Source: Dendrobium chrysotoxum (Eukaryota > Streptophyta > Magnoliopsida > Asparagales > Orchidaceae). Taken from it: DNA of 64,000 nucleotides. This document shows positions 20,641 through 32,006 of this stretch, in pieces (the first letter of the stretch is position 1; the number at the start of each line of letters is the position of its first letter). Position numbers and translations under genes: made by a program. The notes under the pieces are model-generated. The model searched no databases. It was not told the origin of the DNA and was given only the letters and a program-made list of their open reading frames with translations. The stretch spans positions 12,172,764-12,236,763 of the forward strand of contig CM034310.1 of NCBI GenBank assembly GCA_019925795.1. Reading direction: 5' to 3'.

Positions 20641-20891
20641 CTGAACAAAATTGCAACAGAAACTCTAATTCACTCAATCTCTCTCCCTGAGTGTGTGTGT
20701 GCAAGGTTACTTAGCTAGGGAATCAGTTACATTACAATTGACTCAATAAAAGGAAAAATCATACATTTGACACACTTGGACCCGATCTTGAGTTGGCTTG
20801 AGTGGCTCGCGGTCTTTTGTGCCTGAAACAGATTAGCCAAGCAAAACACACTGGAAACATGTTTGTCATCATCAAAACCAGATTTGCAACA

Positions 20892-21979
20892 GCTTTGTAT
20901 GGCTTGAAGCAAGCCTTGAGGGCTTGGAATTGATGCATTGATAAGCATTTTAGAGAAGAAGGGTTCAATAAATGCCCTTATGAACATGGTGTGTATATAA
21001 AGATAGACTCAAATGACAACAGATTGATTATATGCTTATATGTGGATGATTTGCTTATAACAGGTGATGATGAGCAGATGATTAGAGACTTTAAATCAGC
21101 TATGTTCAAAGGATTTGATATGATAGATGTTAGCCTTATGTTATTATTTTTGGGTATAGAAGTGCATCAGAAAGATGATGGCATTTGGATATGTCAAAAG
21201 AGGTATGCCAAAGAGTTGCTTCAGAAGTTTAGAATGAATCATTGCAATAGTGTGTCAACACCAATGCAAATTGGAGTTCATTTCACAAAAGAAGGAGAAG
21301 AAAAATTGATTGATCCGACATTGTACAAAAGTTTGATTGGGAGCCTCGAATACTTGACAGTGACAAGACCTGACATTGTGTATAGTGTGGGCATTTTGAG
21401 TAGATTCATGGAGAATCTGAGGGAGTCTCATTGGCTTGCAGCGAAGAGGATTCTTAGATATATTACTGGGACATTTGAGTTTGTCCTTCATTATCAGTGC
21501 AGTAGAGACATGAGGTTACTTTGGATATTGTGACAGTGATTGGGCAAATGATCATGAGGAAAGAAAGAGCAGAAGTGGATATATTTTTTATGTTGGTGAT
21601 ACAACCTTCACTTGTAGCACACAGAAGCAGAAAGTTGTAGCCTTATCTACATGTGAGGCAGAGTACAAAGCAGCACCGGCATGGGCTTATGAAGCAATGT
21701 GATTGAAAATTTGTTAAAAGAATTTTATGGAGAGATTGATGAAGCTACAAAAATTTATGTGGACAACAAGTCAGTGATTGCGTTGGCCAAAAATACAGTA
21801 CAACATGATAGGAGTAAGCATATGGATGTGCGTTAACATTTTGTCAGAGATGCAGTAAAGATGGGTCACATTAGTATGGAGCACTGTAGTACAAAGGTTC
21901 AGGTAGCTGATTTGTTCACCAAAGTATTGCCAACACTGAGGTTCGTAAAGTTTGAAGATGCTTGGGATGAAGAAAGTCT
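20892..21979 (+). pseudogene. copia A pol, second part: RT end and RNase H
   Basis: Resumes with ALYGLKQA directly after SIRE B, then a stop and EEGFNKCPYEHGVYIK. The frame from 20991 has the RT catalytic motif LYVDDLLITG, then GIEVHQKDDGI, KRYAKELL, IGSLEYLTVTRPDI and AAKRILRYITGT. A frameshift near 21530 moves RNase H to another frame (CDSDWAND...RSGYIF, LSTCEAEYKAA), with more stops and a shift before LADLFTKVLP...KFEDAW. It is the other half of the gene interrupted at 11094. Confidence 0.88.
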
Positions 21980-21996
21980 TGGTTTGAGGAGGAGAT
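21980..21996 (+). other. polypurine tract of copia A
   Basis: GGTTTGAGGAGGAGAT directly before the 3' LTR start TGTTGG. Confidence 0.8.
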
Positions 21997-22221
21997 TGTT
22001 GGATTTTTTTCAAACCAAACGATGCAATGTTTCAGTTTAGTTTATTTTATTTTTATTATTAGACAGTTTTAAAAACTGTATTGGTTATTCTCTGTGTGTG
22101 TATCACATGAAAGGCTTTTATTTTTACTCTCTGTTTTCCTTTACTCGTGAAACATCTAGTGAAACAGAAGTTTTGTTTGAGTTTTCTTCTTCCAGATTTT
22201 GTTTTATTTTTGCTTCCATCA
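21997..22221 (+). repeat. 3' LTR of copia A
   Basis: Matches 7136-7359 over its full length, ending TTGCTTCCATCA. Substitutions against the 5' LTR are mainly transitions. Confidence 0.93.
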
Positions 22222-23148
22222 ACAACGCTCCTCTCAGTCTCTCTCCCTCTCACAAACCCTTCCTCAATGCCTTTAGCATGCATACACAACCCTCACGAGC
22301 TACTCTCTCATTGTCTTCTCTCTAGCTTCTATCCAGATTCCTAAGACACTCGATGGAAAAGTAGCAAGAAAGGTACAATGGAAGCTAACTCATAAAGGCA
22401 TTGACGAGTTTCGTCAGCCAATCTCTCACAAACCAACATTATCACAGACCATTAGCCAAAGTTTTGTCATCTCATTGTAGATCAAGCAGCCTTCTTCAAC
22501 TATCATCATATGCAAGACCTCTAACTCCACACAAAAGCCATTGATGCCTCCACTAGTAGCTTCAAACTTCTTCATCCTAATTCATTGAGCTCATACTACA
22601 ACATAACCACATCTTCTCTCTACTAAACCATTAGCTGAAGCTACTTTCCTCCCCATTTTTTATGCGACATGAAACCATCGATAACAAATAAGCAATGAAG
22701 CCATGATCAGAGATAACTATTTAAGGCAATGACAAGATTACAACATATGAACAAGGAAAGGGATTCAATATTATATGGGATTTAAACTTGTGATTTTGTT
22801 GTTTGGTAGAATTTAAGTAAACTTGTGCCTGAATCTGGCCTACTGCCAAACAATCTCCAATCTCCGTATACCAAGAACTCCAGACTCTATCTACTGAACT
22901 CCACCTCATGAGACATCAACCAACTCTGATAACCTCCAATTGTTGACATCACCTCCCTCAATAACAAATCCAAGATGTCTTTTCACTTTATCTTTCTCTC
23001 TTTACGTCTCATCTCTACCTCCTCTCTAACATATATATATATTGTAAATAATAAATAATACAAAAAAAAAATAAAAAGAACAATAGTGTGTTTTTTCCCT
23101 CGTAAGTCTCATCACTTCGCCTCCTCGTCATCGTCATAGCCTCTTGCG
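22222..23148. other. intergenic spacer
   Basis: CT-rich start, then mixed sequence with a short (TA)n near 23030. No gene or element recognised. Confidence 0.5.
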
Positions 23149-23244
23149 TGCAAGTATAAAATTTGACACCTTTAAACTCTCAACTTCTCCATTGCAATGT
23201 GTTTAGCAATTATAAGTTTAAAGGTGTTAAATATTATACTTGCA
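23149..23244. repeat. 96-bp inverted repeat with 30-bp arms
   Basis: The left arm (23149-23178, TGCAAGTATAAAATTTGACA...) and right arm (23215-23244) are reverse complements apart from two mismatched positions, around a 36-nt loop. This could be a tiny foldback/MITE-type transposon or a hairpin RNA source. No duplication at the ends is evident. Confidence 0.75.
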
Positions 23245-23480
23245 TATTACCTATTCAACTTCATCTTATATATTACCTATAAACTCTCAATATGTAAGAA
23301 GAATATCAAGATCTAAAGTTCTCAATTGTAAGTTTTTTCTTTATCATATTATAATGACGATTTTAAAAAGATTTAAAACCATCAATGTAGGTCCCAAGCC
23401 CGGATGAAAAAGGTTTAGGCTTTTTTTGTTAATTCAATAATTTGTGCCCCCACTATAACTTAAGCATTTAGTGCTTAAGA
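23245..23480. other. intergenic spacer
   Basis: AT-rich, nothing recognised; leads into the repeat at 23481. Confidence 0.4.
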
Positions 23481-23694
23481 ACTAGCCTTAATCAAAATTT
23501 CTCCACCACCGAGAGGAGTAATTAATAATAGGAGTTTACGCCTATAAGAAACCTGAAACTAAATCTTAAAGCCCTCGCAAAAAGAGGACAAAATTTTGAA
23601 TATTGCCTTGTCTGCAGTCAAATATTTTTTTGAAAATTTAACCCCGAATGACAACTCTCTCAGAAGAGCTAGGAGCAAATTTTCGGAGCCCACA
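23481..23694 (+). repeat. unnamed dispersed repeat, copy 1
   Basis: Shares ACTAGCCTTAAT, GTAATTAA.TATAGG, CGCCTATA.GAAACC, AAAG.CCTCG.AAAA and the shared end TTTTCGGAGCCCACA with 32007-32252, same orientation. It may be the 3' end of a longer transposon; the family was not identified. Confidence 0.7.
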
Positions 23695-25318
23695 TAGTAT
23701 ACGCATTGAATTTCGCTAATAGATCTATCACGTGATCCATAGATAGTAAATTAATGATTTAGGAGTCACTGATGGCATTATCTGAGGCTTTCAGTCCTTA
23801 GGGAAAGGTAAACTTAACTGAGAATGTTAAGTAGTAGGAACCATTTGGTTTAGTTTTTTTTTCCTATCATTTCAATAGTACTTAGATTTCTCAATCACCT
23901 CTTTACTAAAATCTCCTCAATCTTTTGACTTTGTTTGAGTAGCTATATTTGTTATTGGCGTTGATCGGCTTTAACGGGGATCAAAGAAGCTCTCCAAAAA
24001 ATTGAGCATAGTAGGTGGGCCTCAAGCAACTATAATGAAGGTTGCATCGTGGTTGGTACATGCAACAATGAAGGCTCAAATGATAATACAAGCTGCGCGA
24101 TGAAGGGTCTCAAGTAGAAAACTAGCAAGTCGTGGGGATCCTCAACCATCGAAGTCATTGAGATTGAGTTGAATGGTGTCCCAAAAGATGACAACGAGTA
24201 GCGGTGCATAGAGAACAAGGTGACATCGAATAGAATTCACCAAGCAAAGGATCTGCTAAAATTAGCATACATACATACGTATTGTGAAAATCATCGGGCA
24301 ATAGATCTAGCTAAATAGGTATAGGCCATGTGGGTGAAATCCCATTTGTCATTATGAAATTGAAGTTGCTCACGATTTGCATTACAGAAGGAGAAGAATA
24401 ATGTCTGACATTAAAGATCTTGAAGTAGTGTAGAAGTAGACGAGTGGAGGTCGCAAGTTGAGATAGGAGACCTAAAGCGACATAGAATAGAAGTAGTTGA
24501 ATTTGAAGTCTAGGTCAATGCAGCAAAATAATAATAAAAAAAGGGGCAAAGGTCCCAAGCTGAATTCTTTGCAAAATCAGTGCAAGCACAAAATCAGTCC
24601 TAGAGGAATCATTGAATTAGAGCAAGTTCTAGCACTACAACTGTTAAGCAAAGATCGATGTTTTTGACATTGGTGAGCAAGGAATTAATGTCAAATGAGC
24701 AATAGGGAGGGCAAAGACTATCAACGCCAAGCGATGAAACTAGGTTTTTGTGTTGTGCAATGAAGGTTGGGACACAAAGAGAGGTGAGTAAAAAACCTGT
24801 AGGGAGATAAACATCGAGACAAATAAGAAAGCATTAAAAAAACAAGAACCTATGACTCTAATACCATGAGGAGAATATAATGAGAGGAAATAATCCACTC
24901 ATATTTCTTAAATTATTTAATATTTGGCCATATATAGATTGATCTAGGATTAAAATAAAATAAAAATTTATAATTGTAAAAATAAATATATATTTAAACT
25001 ATTATGGGTTTCTTTGCTTCGCATGAATACATAGGATCATGATTTTCTTCTTTGTCATGAATCTATGAGATCATGATATCGTTGTGATGAATTAGTGAGA
25101 TCTTGATTTCCATCTTTAGCATTAAATCCATGATTCCAACAAAAAGATCTATAGCACATGCATGCCTTCAAAGAATTCCAAGCAACGCAAGTCTAACTCC
25201 TCAATTTGAGAAGATAATGTGTGCATGAAGGCAAATCCCAAGAAAACATATATCACGGTGATCACACTCTATAGGGAAGCAAAGTTTTTTATAGCCTTGT
25301 AACGCAGTAAATTAGAAA
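23695..25318. other. intergenic spacer
   Basis: Mixed sequence without recognisable domains, RNA genes or LTR signals. Short frames here (for example 24030-24218, minus) lack features of real genes. Confidence 0.5.
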
Positions 25319-25672
25319 TCAACAAAATGGATGACCATAGTAATGAATACATATTTGATATAGGACAACTGGGTGCAACCACTTACTCAAAATGCTAGAA
25401 CTAATAAAGCTTAACCAATGTTTTATAGACAAAAGCCCAACTACCCACAAGTCGAATGAATCCGCATTGCCCATGACAATTGTCAAGCCAGTCAAATGCA
25501 GGTCCATTACTCGTTCACCAAGGACTACAAGAGAAGTGATAAATACTATTGCATCATCTTGAAAATCCTTTATCATTCTCTCAATCATGGCTGTGCAAAA
25601 TGCAGCTCCTGCAGTAGGACAAATTGATGCAAGCAACCACACAGGCTTAAACTGATTAGAAGAAACAACCAA
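25319..25672 (-). CDS. unrecognised open frame, 117 aa
   Basis: Minus-strand frame with a protein-like composition: CPTAGAAFCTAMIERMIKDFQDDAIVFITSLVVLGERVMDLHLTGL. This mixes an amphipathic helix with a hydrophobic stretch. It lies about 330 bp downstream of the AUG5-like exon and on the same strand, but the sequence is not AUG5 as I know it. The start shown is only the first possible codon. It could be a decayed exon of another gene or chance. Confidence 0.25.
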   Translation of the reverse strand: MVVSSNQFKPVWLLASICPTAGAAFCTAMIERMIKDFQDDAIVFITSLVVLGERVMDLHLTGLTIVMGNADSFDLWVVGLLSIKHWLSFISSSILSKWLHPVVLYQICIHYYGHPFC

Positions 25673-26006
25673 AGATTTATAGCCAAAAAGATAAAACTAT
25701 CTATATTTATGGGTGTCCACACTGCCACTGACTTAATAGGCAATCAAGGTCAAATACAGGTTCATGATTCAATTGCCCACGTTGAACACAAAAGACAGAT
25801 ATTATCTTTTACAATTGACAATTGTGTGGGATATAATTCATAGAAAAATACAAACATCACATGAACCTATATTGTAGGAAAAAGTAGACCTTTTTTTTCA
25901 AAGGTTCCAAAAGGATGAAAGCAATAAAGCAACATATGTCAATCAACATAAATAAGAAGAATTAAGTATTTTTTTTGGGGGAATGAGAAGTACTAAGCAG
26001 GCATAC

Positions 26007-26147
26007 TTGTCGTTCAAGAAGTTGATTATAAGTTCCCTTTATTGATACATCTCTTCCGCTCCTTGGACTACCATAAGCTTGATATGGTAATGGTGAGCTT
26101 GCATCTGAAGCTGCTGCATCTGTTACTCGATCATTCTCATATTTATA
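26007..26147 (-). pseudogene. AUG5: AUG5-like exon (augmin subunit 5)
   Basis: 47 codons on the minus strand: YKYENDRVTDAAASDASS...GTYNQLLERQ, the segment that follows the LLRY block in plant AUG5, a subunit of the augmin complex that recruits gamma-tubulin to microtubules. The 3' edge has a good donor, CAA|GTATGC. At the 5' edge the two bases before the exon are AA, where a splice acceptor needs AG. It joins in phase to the exon ending at 33932, about 7.8 kb upstream. The next AUG5 segment (KAHVQQF...) was not found downstream. Frame intact, but the gene copy looks dead. Confidence 0.75.
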
Positions 26148-26165
26148 ATTAAATGGACATGGCAA

Positions 26166-26860
26166 AAGTCTTGTTAACCAAGCAGTTCAACAATTCATTT
26201 AACTTTTAGTGGATACGGGAAAAAAAAAAAAAAACAATCTGCCAAAATTCATAAAAAACTGCAATTCTCAACAAATATTACATATAAGGATGTTACTCAA
26301 AAGCACAATTGACAGATGGAGACTATAAAACAGACTACGATGGTGATCACTAATAGTCCTGAAAAGACTAACCTACCAAACCAGGCATATGAAAGAGCTA
26401 AATAATAGGTCCAACACTAACAGTTAAGTACAGGGGACAAAATTTAACTGTCATAGTCCATAGAATTATCAATATGCTAACTCAATAAGCAAGCCAGTAA
26501 TTTTTTTTTTGTCTTGAATGTTTACTTACAAAGTTCCAAACAAAGTTGATAAGCACAACTGCTGCTTCCACTCACAAAAAAATCAACAAACATCACAACT
26601 TCTTTTGCAGTTGTTGACCTGTGCCGCAAAAAATTAAAAAAAAAAAGTGTTAAAATCATCACTTACCTGTCACTGCCCATACCGAAGCCCCGCTCGAGTC
26701 GCATCCGCCGCCTGCTACAGTAATGATTTACTGTGCAATTCGGCGCTGAGGAGGGCTGCCCACGCGACCTCTCCTTGTCTCTTCTCCCCATTCGCATCTT
26801 TAAAAGGCGGGCAAACGAAGCCTCAAAAAAAAAAAAAAAAAAAGATCACTCTCCCTCGCT
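26166..26860. other. spacer with an isolated splice-donor-like site
   Basis: Minus strand has a perfect donor consensus CAG|GTAAGT at 26666. It is preceded by a short frame from ATGCGACTCGAG. On the plus strand a CTTTAAAAGG box near 26794 is followed by an A20 run and a CT-rich stretch. Neither can be tied to a gene from the sequence. Confidence 0.35.
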
Positions 26861-26869
26861 CTCTCCACT

Positions 26870-27290
26870 CTTCGTTGCCGTTCGATTTCGTTCGTTTGAC
26901 GACTTTCCCTTCCTTCGAATCGGAAGTTCCAACACTTTGATCGGAACTAGCGACGGGAGCCGCTCGCTGTAAGGGTAAACTCCCTCCTCCTGTGCGCTTC
27001 TTCGGATCTTCGTGGCTGTTCGACCTCACACCCTCGACGACTTTCCCTTCCCGTCAGTCGGAAGTTCCGACACTTTGATCGGAACTAGCGACGGGAGCCG
27101 CCCGCTGTAAGGGAAATTCCCCCTCTCTCGCGCCGATTCTTCGGCTCCTGCACTACTGTTCGACTTCGCCCCTTTCACGACTTCCCTCCCTCCTGGATCG
27201 GAAGTTATGACATTTTGATCGGACGGAACAACGGGAGTTCATTGCTGTGAGGGTAACTTTCTTTCCTTCACACGCTCCTTCGGCCAAATC
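26870..27290 (+). repeat. 138-140-bp tandem repeat, three copies
   Basis: CGGAAGTTCCAACACTTTGA and its variants start at 26921, 27059 and 27199. Each is followed by ACGGGAG..., GCTGT(A/G)AGGG and a CT-rich stretch, and preceded by GTTCGA and GACGACTTTCCCT. Copy 3 is the most diverged. No coding role seen. Confidence 0.85.
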
Positions 27291-27299
27291 CACTAAATC

Positions 27300-27975
27300 C
27301 GCCGAGCGATTTTAACCTAATTAATCTATAATTAATTTAGATATGATTAATTCATAATTAATTTTAGACTAATTATAATTAATTAAATATAGTTAATTAT
27401 AATTAATTTATCACTAATTATAAGTTAAAATAACTTGTTTATAATTAATTTTAAATTAGATATAATTAATTAGAAATAATTAATTATAATTAGTTTATTA
27501 TTAATTATAAATTAGAATAAATAATTTATAATTATTTTTAAATTAAGTATAATTAATTAAATATAATTAATTATAATTAGTTTATTATTAGTTATAAATT
27601 AAAATAATTAGTTTATTATTAATTTTAAAATTAAATATAATTATAATTCAATGTGATTAATTATATTTAGTTTGAAATTAATTACAAATTAAATTAATCT
27701 AATTTATAATTGATTTTTGAATTAATTTAGTTAATTATAGATTAAAATATAATTAATTATGGTTTATTTTTATTAATTATAAATTAAGTTCAATTATTTA
27801 TGATTAGTTTAAAATTAAACATAATTAATTATATATTAACATAGTTAATTATAATTTATTTACGATTAATTATAAATTAATTTTGATTAATTTATAATTA
27901 TTTATGAATTAATATAATTAATTATATGTCAAATATAATTAATTATAAGTAATTTATAACTAACTATAAATTACA
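27300..27975. repeat. AT-rich block of degenerate TTAATTATAA motifs
   Basis: About 675 bp almost wholly of A and T, made of near-palindromic TAATTATAATTA-type units with irregular spacing. Possible scaffold-attachment or replication-slippage sequence; no gene. Confidence 0.7.
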
Positions 27976-28093
27976 AATGCTCTTCTCATTCCTTGATCTA
28001 CGAGCCAACCCCGTCGACCCCGCGCAGGTATAACCTCCTAAACTTGAGAAAACCCGCTCTCGAGGCTCGCAGTGCGGTGAAAGACCACCCATG

Positions 28094-28477
28094 CATGCTT
28101 TTCTCTAGCGTGGTGGGAGGAAATTCGCTGCGAGGCTTGCGACGAGGTAGACAATCTCCTAAAATCCTATTTTCGGTGTTTGCGACGCGCCGAGGGACCT
28201 ATGCACGCTTTTCTCTAGTGTAGTGGGAGGGAACTCGGTGCGGCGCTTACAGCGAGGCAGGCGAGCCTTGTGTGTGCTTTTCTTAGCACGGCGGGGCAAA
28301 GATATAAGTACCCGTACGCGGCTCTGTACCTACGGGGAAAGCGATCTGTACTATTTTAAAACAGGTACATTTGAAGACCCATGCACGCCTTTCTCTGGCG
28401 TGGTGGGGTTAAAGGCTTTACACAGCTGCGGTGTCCTCGAAAGAGGGCACCTACCATGCACGCTTTTTTCTAGCGTG
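28094..28477 (+). repeat. five hairpin repeats (CACGCT...AGCGTG) in a GC-richer block
   Basis: Each about 28-bp unit reads GCACGCTTTTCTCTAGCGTG or a variant, followed by GTGGG. Stems: 28094-28099/28107-28112, 28204-28209/28217-28222, 28273-28278/28285-28290, 28384-28389/28397-28402 and 28459-28464/28472-28477. Loops are 6-7 nt and T-rich. Start spacings are 110, 69, 111 and 75. Paired changes keep the stem in copies 3 and 4. Confidence 0.75.
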
Positions 28478-28539
28478 GTGGGAAAGGCCCAATTTTTTGT
28501 AGTTTCCCCTAAACGGGGGAGACGAAATTTTGGGTGAAA

Positions 28540-31500
28540 ATATGACTATACTCAAACCTGTTTGAACTCAAAAGGACTTGGACTCAAACTCAAACGAACA
28601 ATGAAATAAACTTAAATGAATTTGGATCTAAATAAGTGAACAAATATAATGACTTGATTCAAACATTATATGGGTGATAAGAAATGAACTTAAGAACTCT
28701 TGGACAGCAGGAAACACGAACTTGAGCTGAACTTGTGGGCACATGCAAGAGAACTTACAAGAACATGAACTTGAACAAAAAAGACTATTGGGGACTCGAG
28801 CTGAATGTCAGTGCATCGAACTTGCATTTAATTTAAACACCAAATGAAATGAGCTTAAACTTGGGCTTAACTTGAACATCAAATGAACATGATTTGGACA
28901 ATTTGGATACAAGCAAAAACTTGCAATTTAACTACAGGGAGCTCAAACGAATGAAGAAGACTTTGGTTTGAATTTGATCAGAACTTAAAAGAACAATGAC
29001 TTGAGATTGTAACTTGGGACAATCATAAAGAGCTCAAACTTGAACTTAACACTAAGTGGACATAAATGAACACAAAGCTGGTGCTGACCAAGGAACTCCA
29101 AATACAACCATACAAGAAGGGAGGCATATGCTGAATAAAGCTTTAGCCCATGAAGAACAAAACCCTAGTAGTAACTAAAGGCGATGCATAGTCTAATTAC
29201 AGATAAATACATGAATAGATACCACAAATCATACAAGGATGATAATGGTTAATCATGACATTTGCATCAATTATGTAAGCAAGTGTGCAAGAACTCGTGG
29301 TGGAAAGTCTTCAAATATAAGCAACATGCAAGTGAACAAATATAAAATTTGTAGTGGATACAAACACTTGCAAGTAATGAGGGTTACAAATGAGTACCTA
29401 CAAAGCAAGTCCAACATATAAGCTACAAGGATAATAAGAGCTTGTAAAATCATTTCAATCCCTCTCTCATGCAAATTCAGATCTCACTGTTCAAAAGAAT
29501 AATATGATCTCTCAGTTAGAGAGCATCCAATAGAGTCTTACGAATCTGGAGACCACACATGCTGCATTGGAGGAAAGAGCATGAATCGCCTACCCACTCG
29601 AAGAATATTAATTTGGACACCTTGGAAAACTAGCTTCATCTCCTACAAGAAGATAAGTAGCTCATGAGGGAGGAGTTAAGGGCAGAGCAACAAAGATGCT
29701 TGTCTCATTTGACTGAGATTTTTATCTTACAGAGACATCTTTGTGACATGTCGAATTCCTCAATCATGGAAAAGTAGAAGTACAAGTCACTTATCCAGTC
29801 GAGTGAAATCAACGATAATCAAGAGAGAATTATGGTCTAATAACAAGTAAAGCATGAAGCACCACAGTAGTAGCTTGATCCATCAAGGTGTATAAAAGAA
29901 AATTACTCATAAATATATGCCATGCCATGCACAACGGACATTACAACATCCTTCAAGTCAACCTCAGTCTGTTTGCAAATAAAAGTTGCAGTTCGTTACT
30001 AGTGCTAAAGATTAATGTCCAATGAATGTAACTATGACCTAGAGTCCATGTCAAGCCAAAAAAAAAATGAACACATTTGATTCTATAAATAATGATGTTG
30101 ATAGACATGCTCATCAATGAAGCAAGAATGATATGTAACAAATGCAACAAGCATAGTTTATGCTGCATATTGTATGTAAATAAAGGGCGATGGATCCCTT
30201 GCAAGCAAAGATGGAAGATCTGTAATACATACGAATCCCCTACGAATACAGATGTACGCACCACATGCCACTTATGGGTAGATGCCGAAAGACTACAGTA
30301 AATGCAGTATCCTGTAGTCAATTTCAATCTGTGAATATATCCACCTACCTACAGGCAGTAGTAGCAAATGTACTGTAAAGACCAAGGGTCGTAGCAAAAT
30401 GCATGAAGGATATAGTAAATGCAAGCACATCTATATGCTATCATAGCAGGAGAGGACCCGTTGTACACCCGAATGCGTCAACCATAAGCAAGATGCAGAA
30501 TAACTACAATAAATACAAATGCCAGCAATCAATTCTAGAAAACTCATAAGCAAAACATTGACCACAAACAAAAACATCGTGTGAATGTAATTGTCTTCAA
30601 ATGACAAGCAGGAGACTCGTTAGTGTACTACAATCTACCTGCGTAAATCATGCAAGTAGTGTACGACAGTCTACCTGCATAAGGTAACAAACAGTTCAAT
30701 CCCCGAGCTGCTGCAAAACGCTACCGGATCTGCAACCTTTGTAAAAGCAGACAGAAGGCGTTCACAAATATTTTCTAAAGTACCCCCGCACATGTGCACC
30801 ATAATTTGTATACACATAGAAACACAAAAGGGGTGAATGCAATCATTAAACCCGCATGGGCCCGGACGAGCGTGTTATTGGTTCACACGGGACGTCTAGG
30901 GATGCTGCACGGGTCAATAAGTGAATTCAAGTTTGAGTCTGATCCTTCTATTCAGGTAGATAGGAGTTGACACGGCTCGAACTATTAAACAAATATACAA
31001 TCGCAAGAACGACTGAGATATTTATTTTATATGTTCATATTAGGCCTTCAAGGTCTATAATCAAAAGAATTCACTTACAAAAGTATAAAGCCTACGAAAC
31101 CCGATCCTCTGTCGGCAGCTCGACAGAGTGGACAAGGTTCAATCCATAAATATGAATGACCCCTTTCTACCCCGATGATGGCCGTGTTGAATGCGAATCT
31201 CAACCGGAGGGCACATAGATCATTTTAAATACCACCCAAATACCCAAAAATCCAAAAAAAAAAACTCTAGAAAACCCCAATCTTAAAATATTTAAAAATT
31301 GAAATCCAACTATCAAAACACTTAAAGCAAAATACATCCACCATCCGCAACAGTTTGCCGAGGTGGACAAATTAAAATTTACTTCAGCTCACATAAAGCT
31401 AATGCCTGGTCGAAAATATCACTAGGATCCATTCTCAAACAATCTCCTGCCAGCAAAGACGTGGTACGAGTCCTCTAACCGACAGTTTCGCTGTCAAATG

Positions 31501-31960
31501 GCAATGCAGGATAAACGATTATGACTCGGGGCCCTTTGAACCAGGTGGCTGCCGCCAAATGGCACCATTATATTATGGTTATGGCCAGAGCTCATATGCT
31601 CCCCAATGACATCAAATCCTTGAGATATGAATCAATAGGATATGATTGATAGGGCAAAAAGCCCTCTGTTAGCTAAGGTGGATTCAAATTTGTCCCCTTA
31701 GGGTAAATATTCAACCCAGGTCTATAAGGTACCCTTGGACGAAGCAACCCATGGTTGCCAACAAGGATCCTTCTATCAGGTTGGGTCGACTACCTCCTCT
31801 GACTAAGTAGACCAGAGACCACGATGGCCCGGGATGACGAAACCAAGGGATCTTGATCGAGTCCATCATCCATTCCCCCACCATCCGCTTTAAACGCAAG
31901 ATGGTAAAACTTTCAATTTTAAATATCAATCACTCATCCGCAAACTTCTAAACCCTATGC
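28540..31960. other. non-coding, probably decayed transposon sequence
   Basis: 28560-29100 is rich in degenerate GAACTTGAACTT and AACTCAAAC words. 29100-31200 has no domain in any frame. 31400-31800 has paired phrases (GTTTCGCTGTCAAATGGCA and GGCTGCCGCCAAATGGCACC) that hint at internal duplication. On the minus strand the whole stretch would lie inside the large AUG5 intron. Confidence 0.4.
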
Positions 31961-32006
31961 TGCTACTATAGCCAGATAACACGTATCTCTACGTATCTGA
32001 TTGACG

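Larger units (their letters stand above)
11095..20891 (-). mobile_element. SIRE/Maximus-type Ty1/copia element 'SIRE B', nested in copia A
   Basis: A 9.8-kb element on the minus strand, so its 5' LTR is on the right. LTRs of about 1.7 kb, initiator-Met primer site, separate gag and pol frames and AAAAAGGGGGAGA polypurine tract. A perfect target duplication, GCTTT, flanks it (11090-11094 and 20892-20896). By eye the LTRs differ by 17 substitutions (16 of them transitions) and one G in about 1697 bp (1.0%), so the insertion is recent. It lacks the env-position module found in SIRE C. Confidence 0.96.
19194..20891 (-). repeat. 5' LTR of SIRE B
   Basis: 1698 bp with TG...CA ends on the minus strand. 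From 5': a short unique start, the palindrome array (20640-19967), a TTTAAAAG TATA-like box at 19917-19924, a CT/GA-rich leader, the 41-bp repeat, and a conserved GGAGTGGACGTAGGTCAAG segment near the end. Differences from the left LTR are mostly CG-to-TG or CA changes. Confidence 0.97.
7136..22221 (+). mobile_element. Ty1/copia element 'copia A', old and split by two insertions
   Basis: Matching LTRs (7136-7359 and 21997-22221), a degenerate initiator-Met primer site, gag-protease-integrase-RT-RNase H in copia order, and a polypurine tract. Removing the CACTA element and SIRE B leaves about 4.5 kb, normal for copia. By eye the LTRs differ by 14 substitutions and one indel in about 224 bp. Flanking five-mers ATAAT and ACAAC could be a decayed target duplication. 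Many stop codons make it non-functional. Confidence 0.92.

Noticed and set aside
20727..20987. Minus-strand frame of 86 codons over the SIRE B/copia A junction
   Set aside because: It crosses the insertion boundary and mixes LTR with antisense RT sequence.
26647..27029. Frames around the A20 run near 26830
   Set aside because: Poly-Lys/poly-Phe from the homopolymer and no domain on either strand.
28094..28477. CRISPR-like array
   Set aside because: Plant nuclear DNA, uneven 69-111-bp spacing, imperfect repeats and no associated genes.
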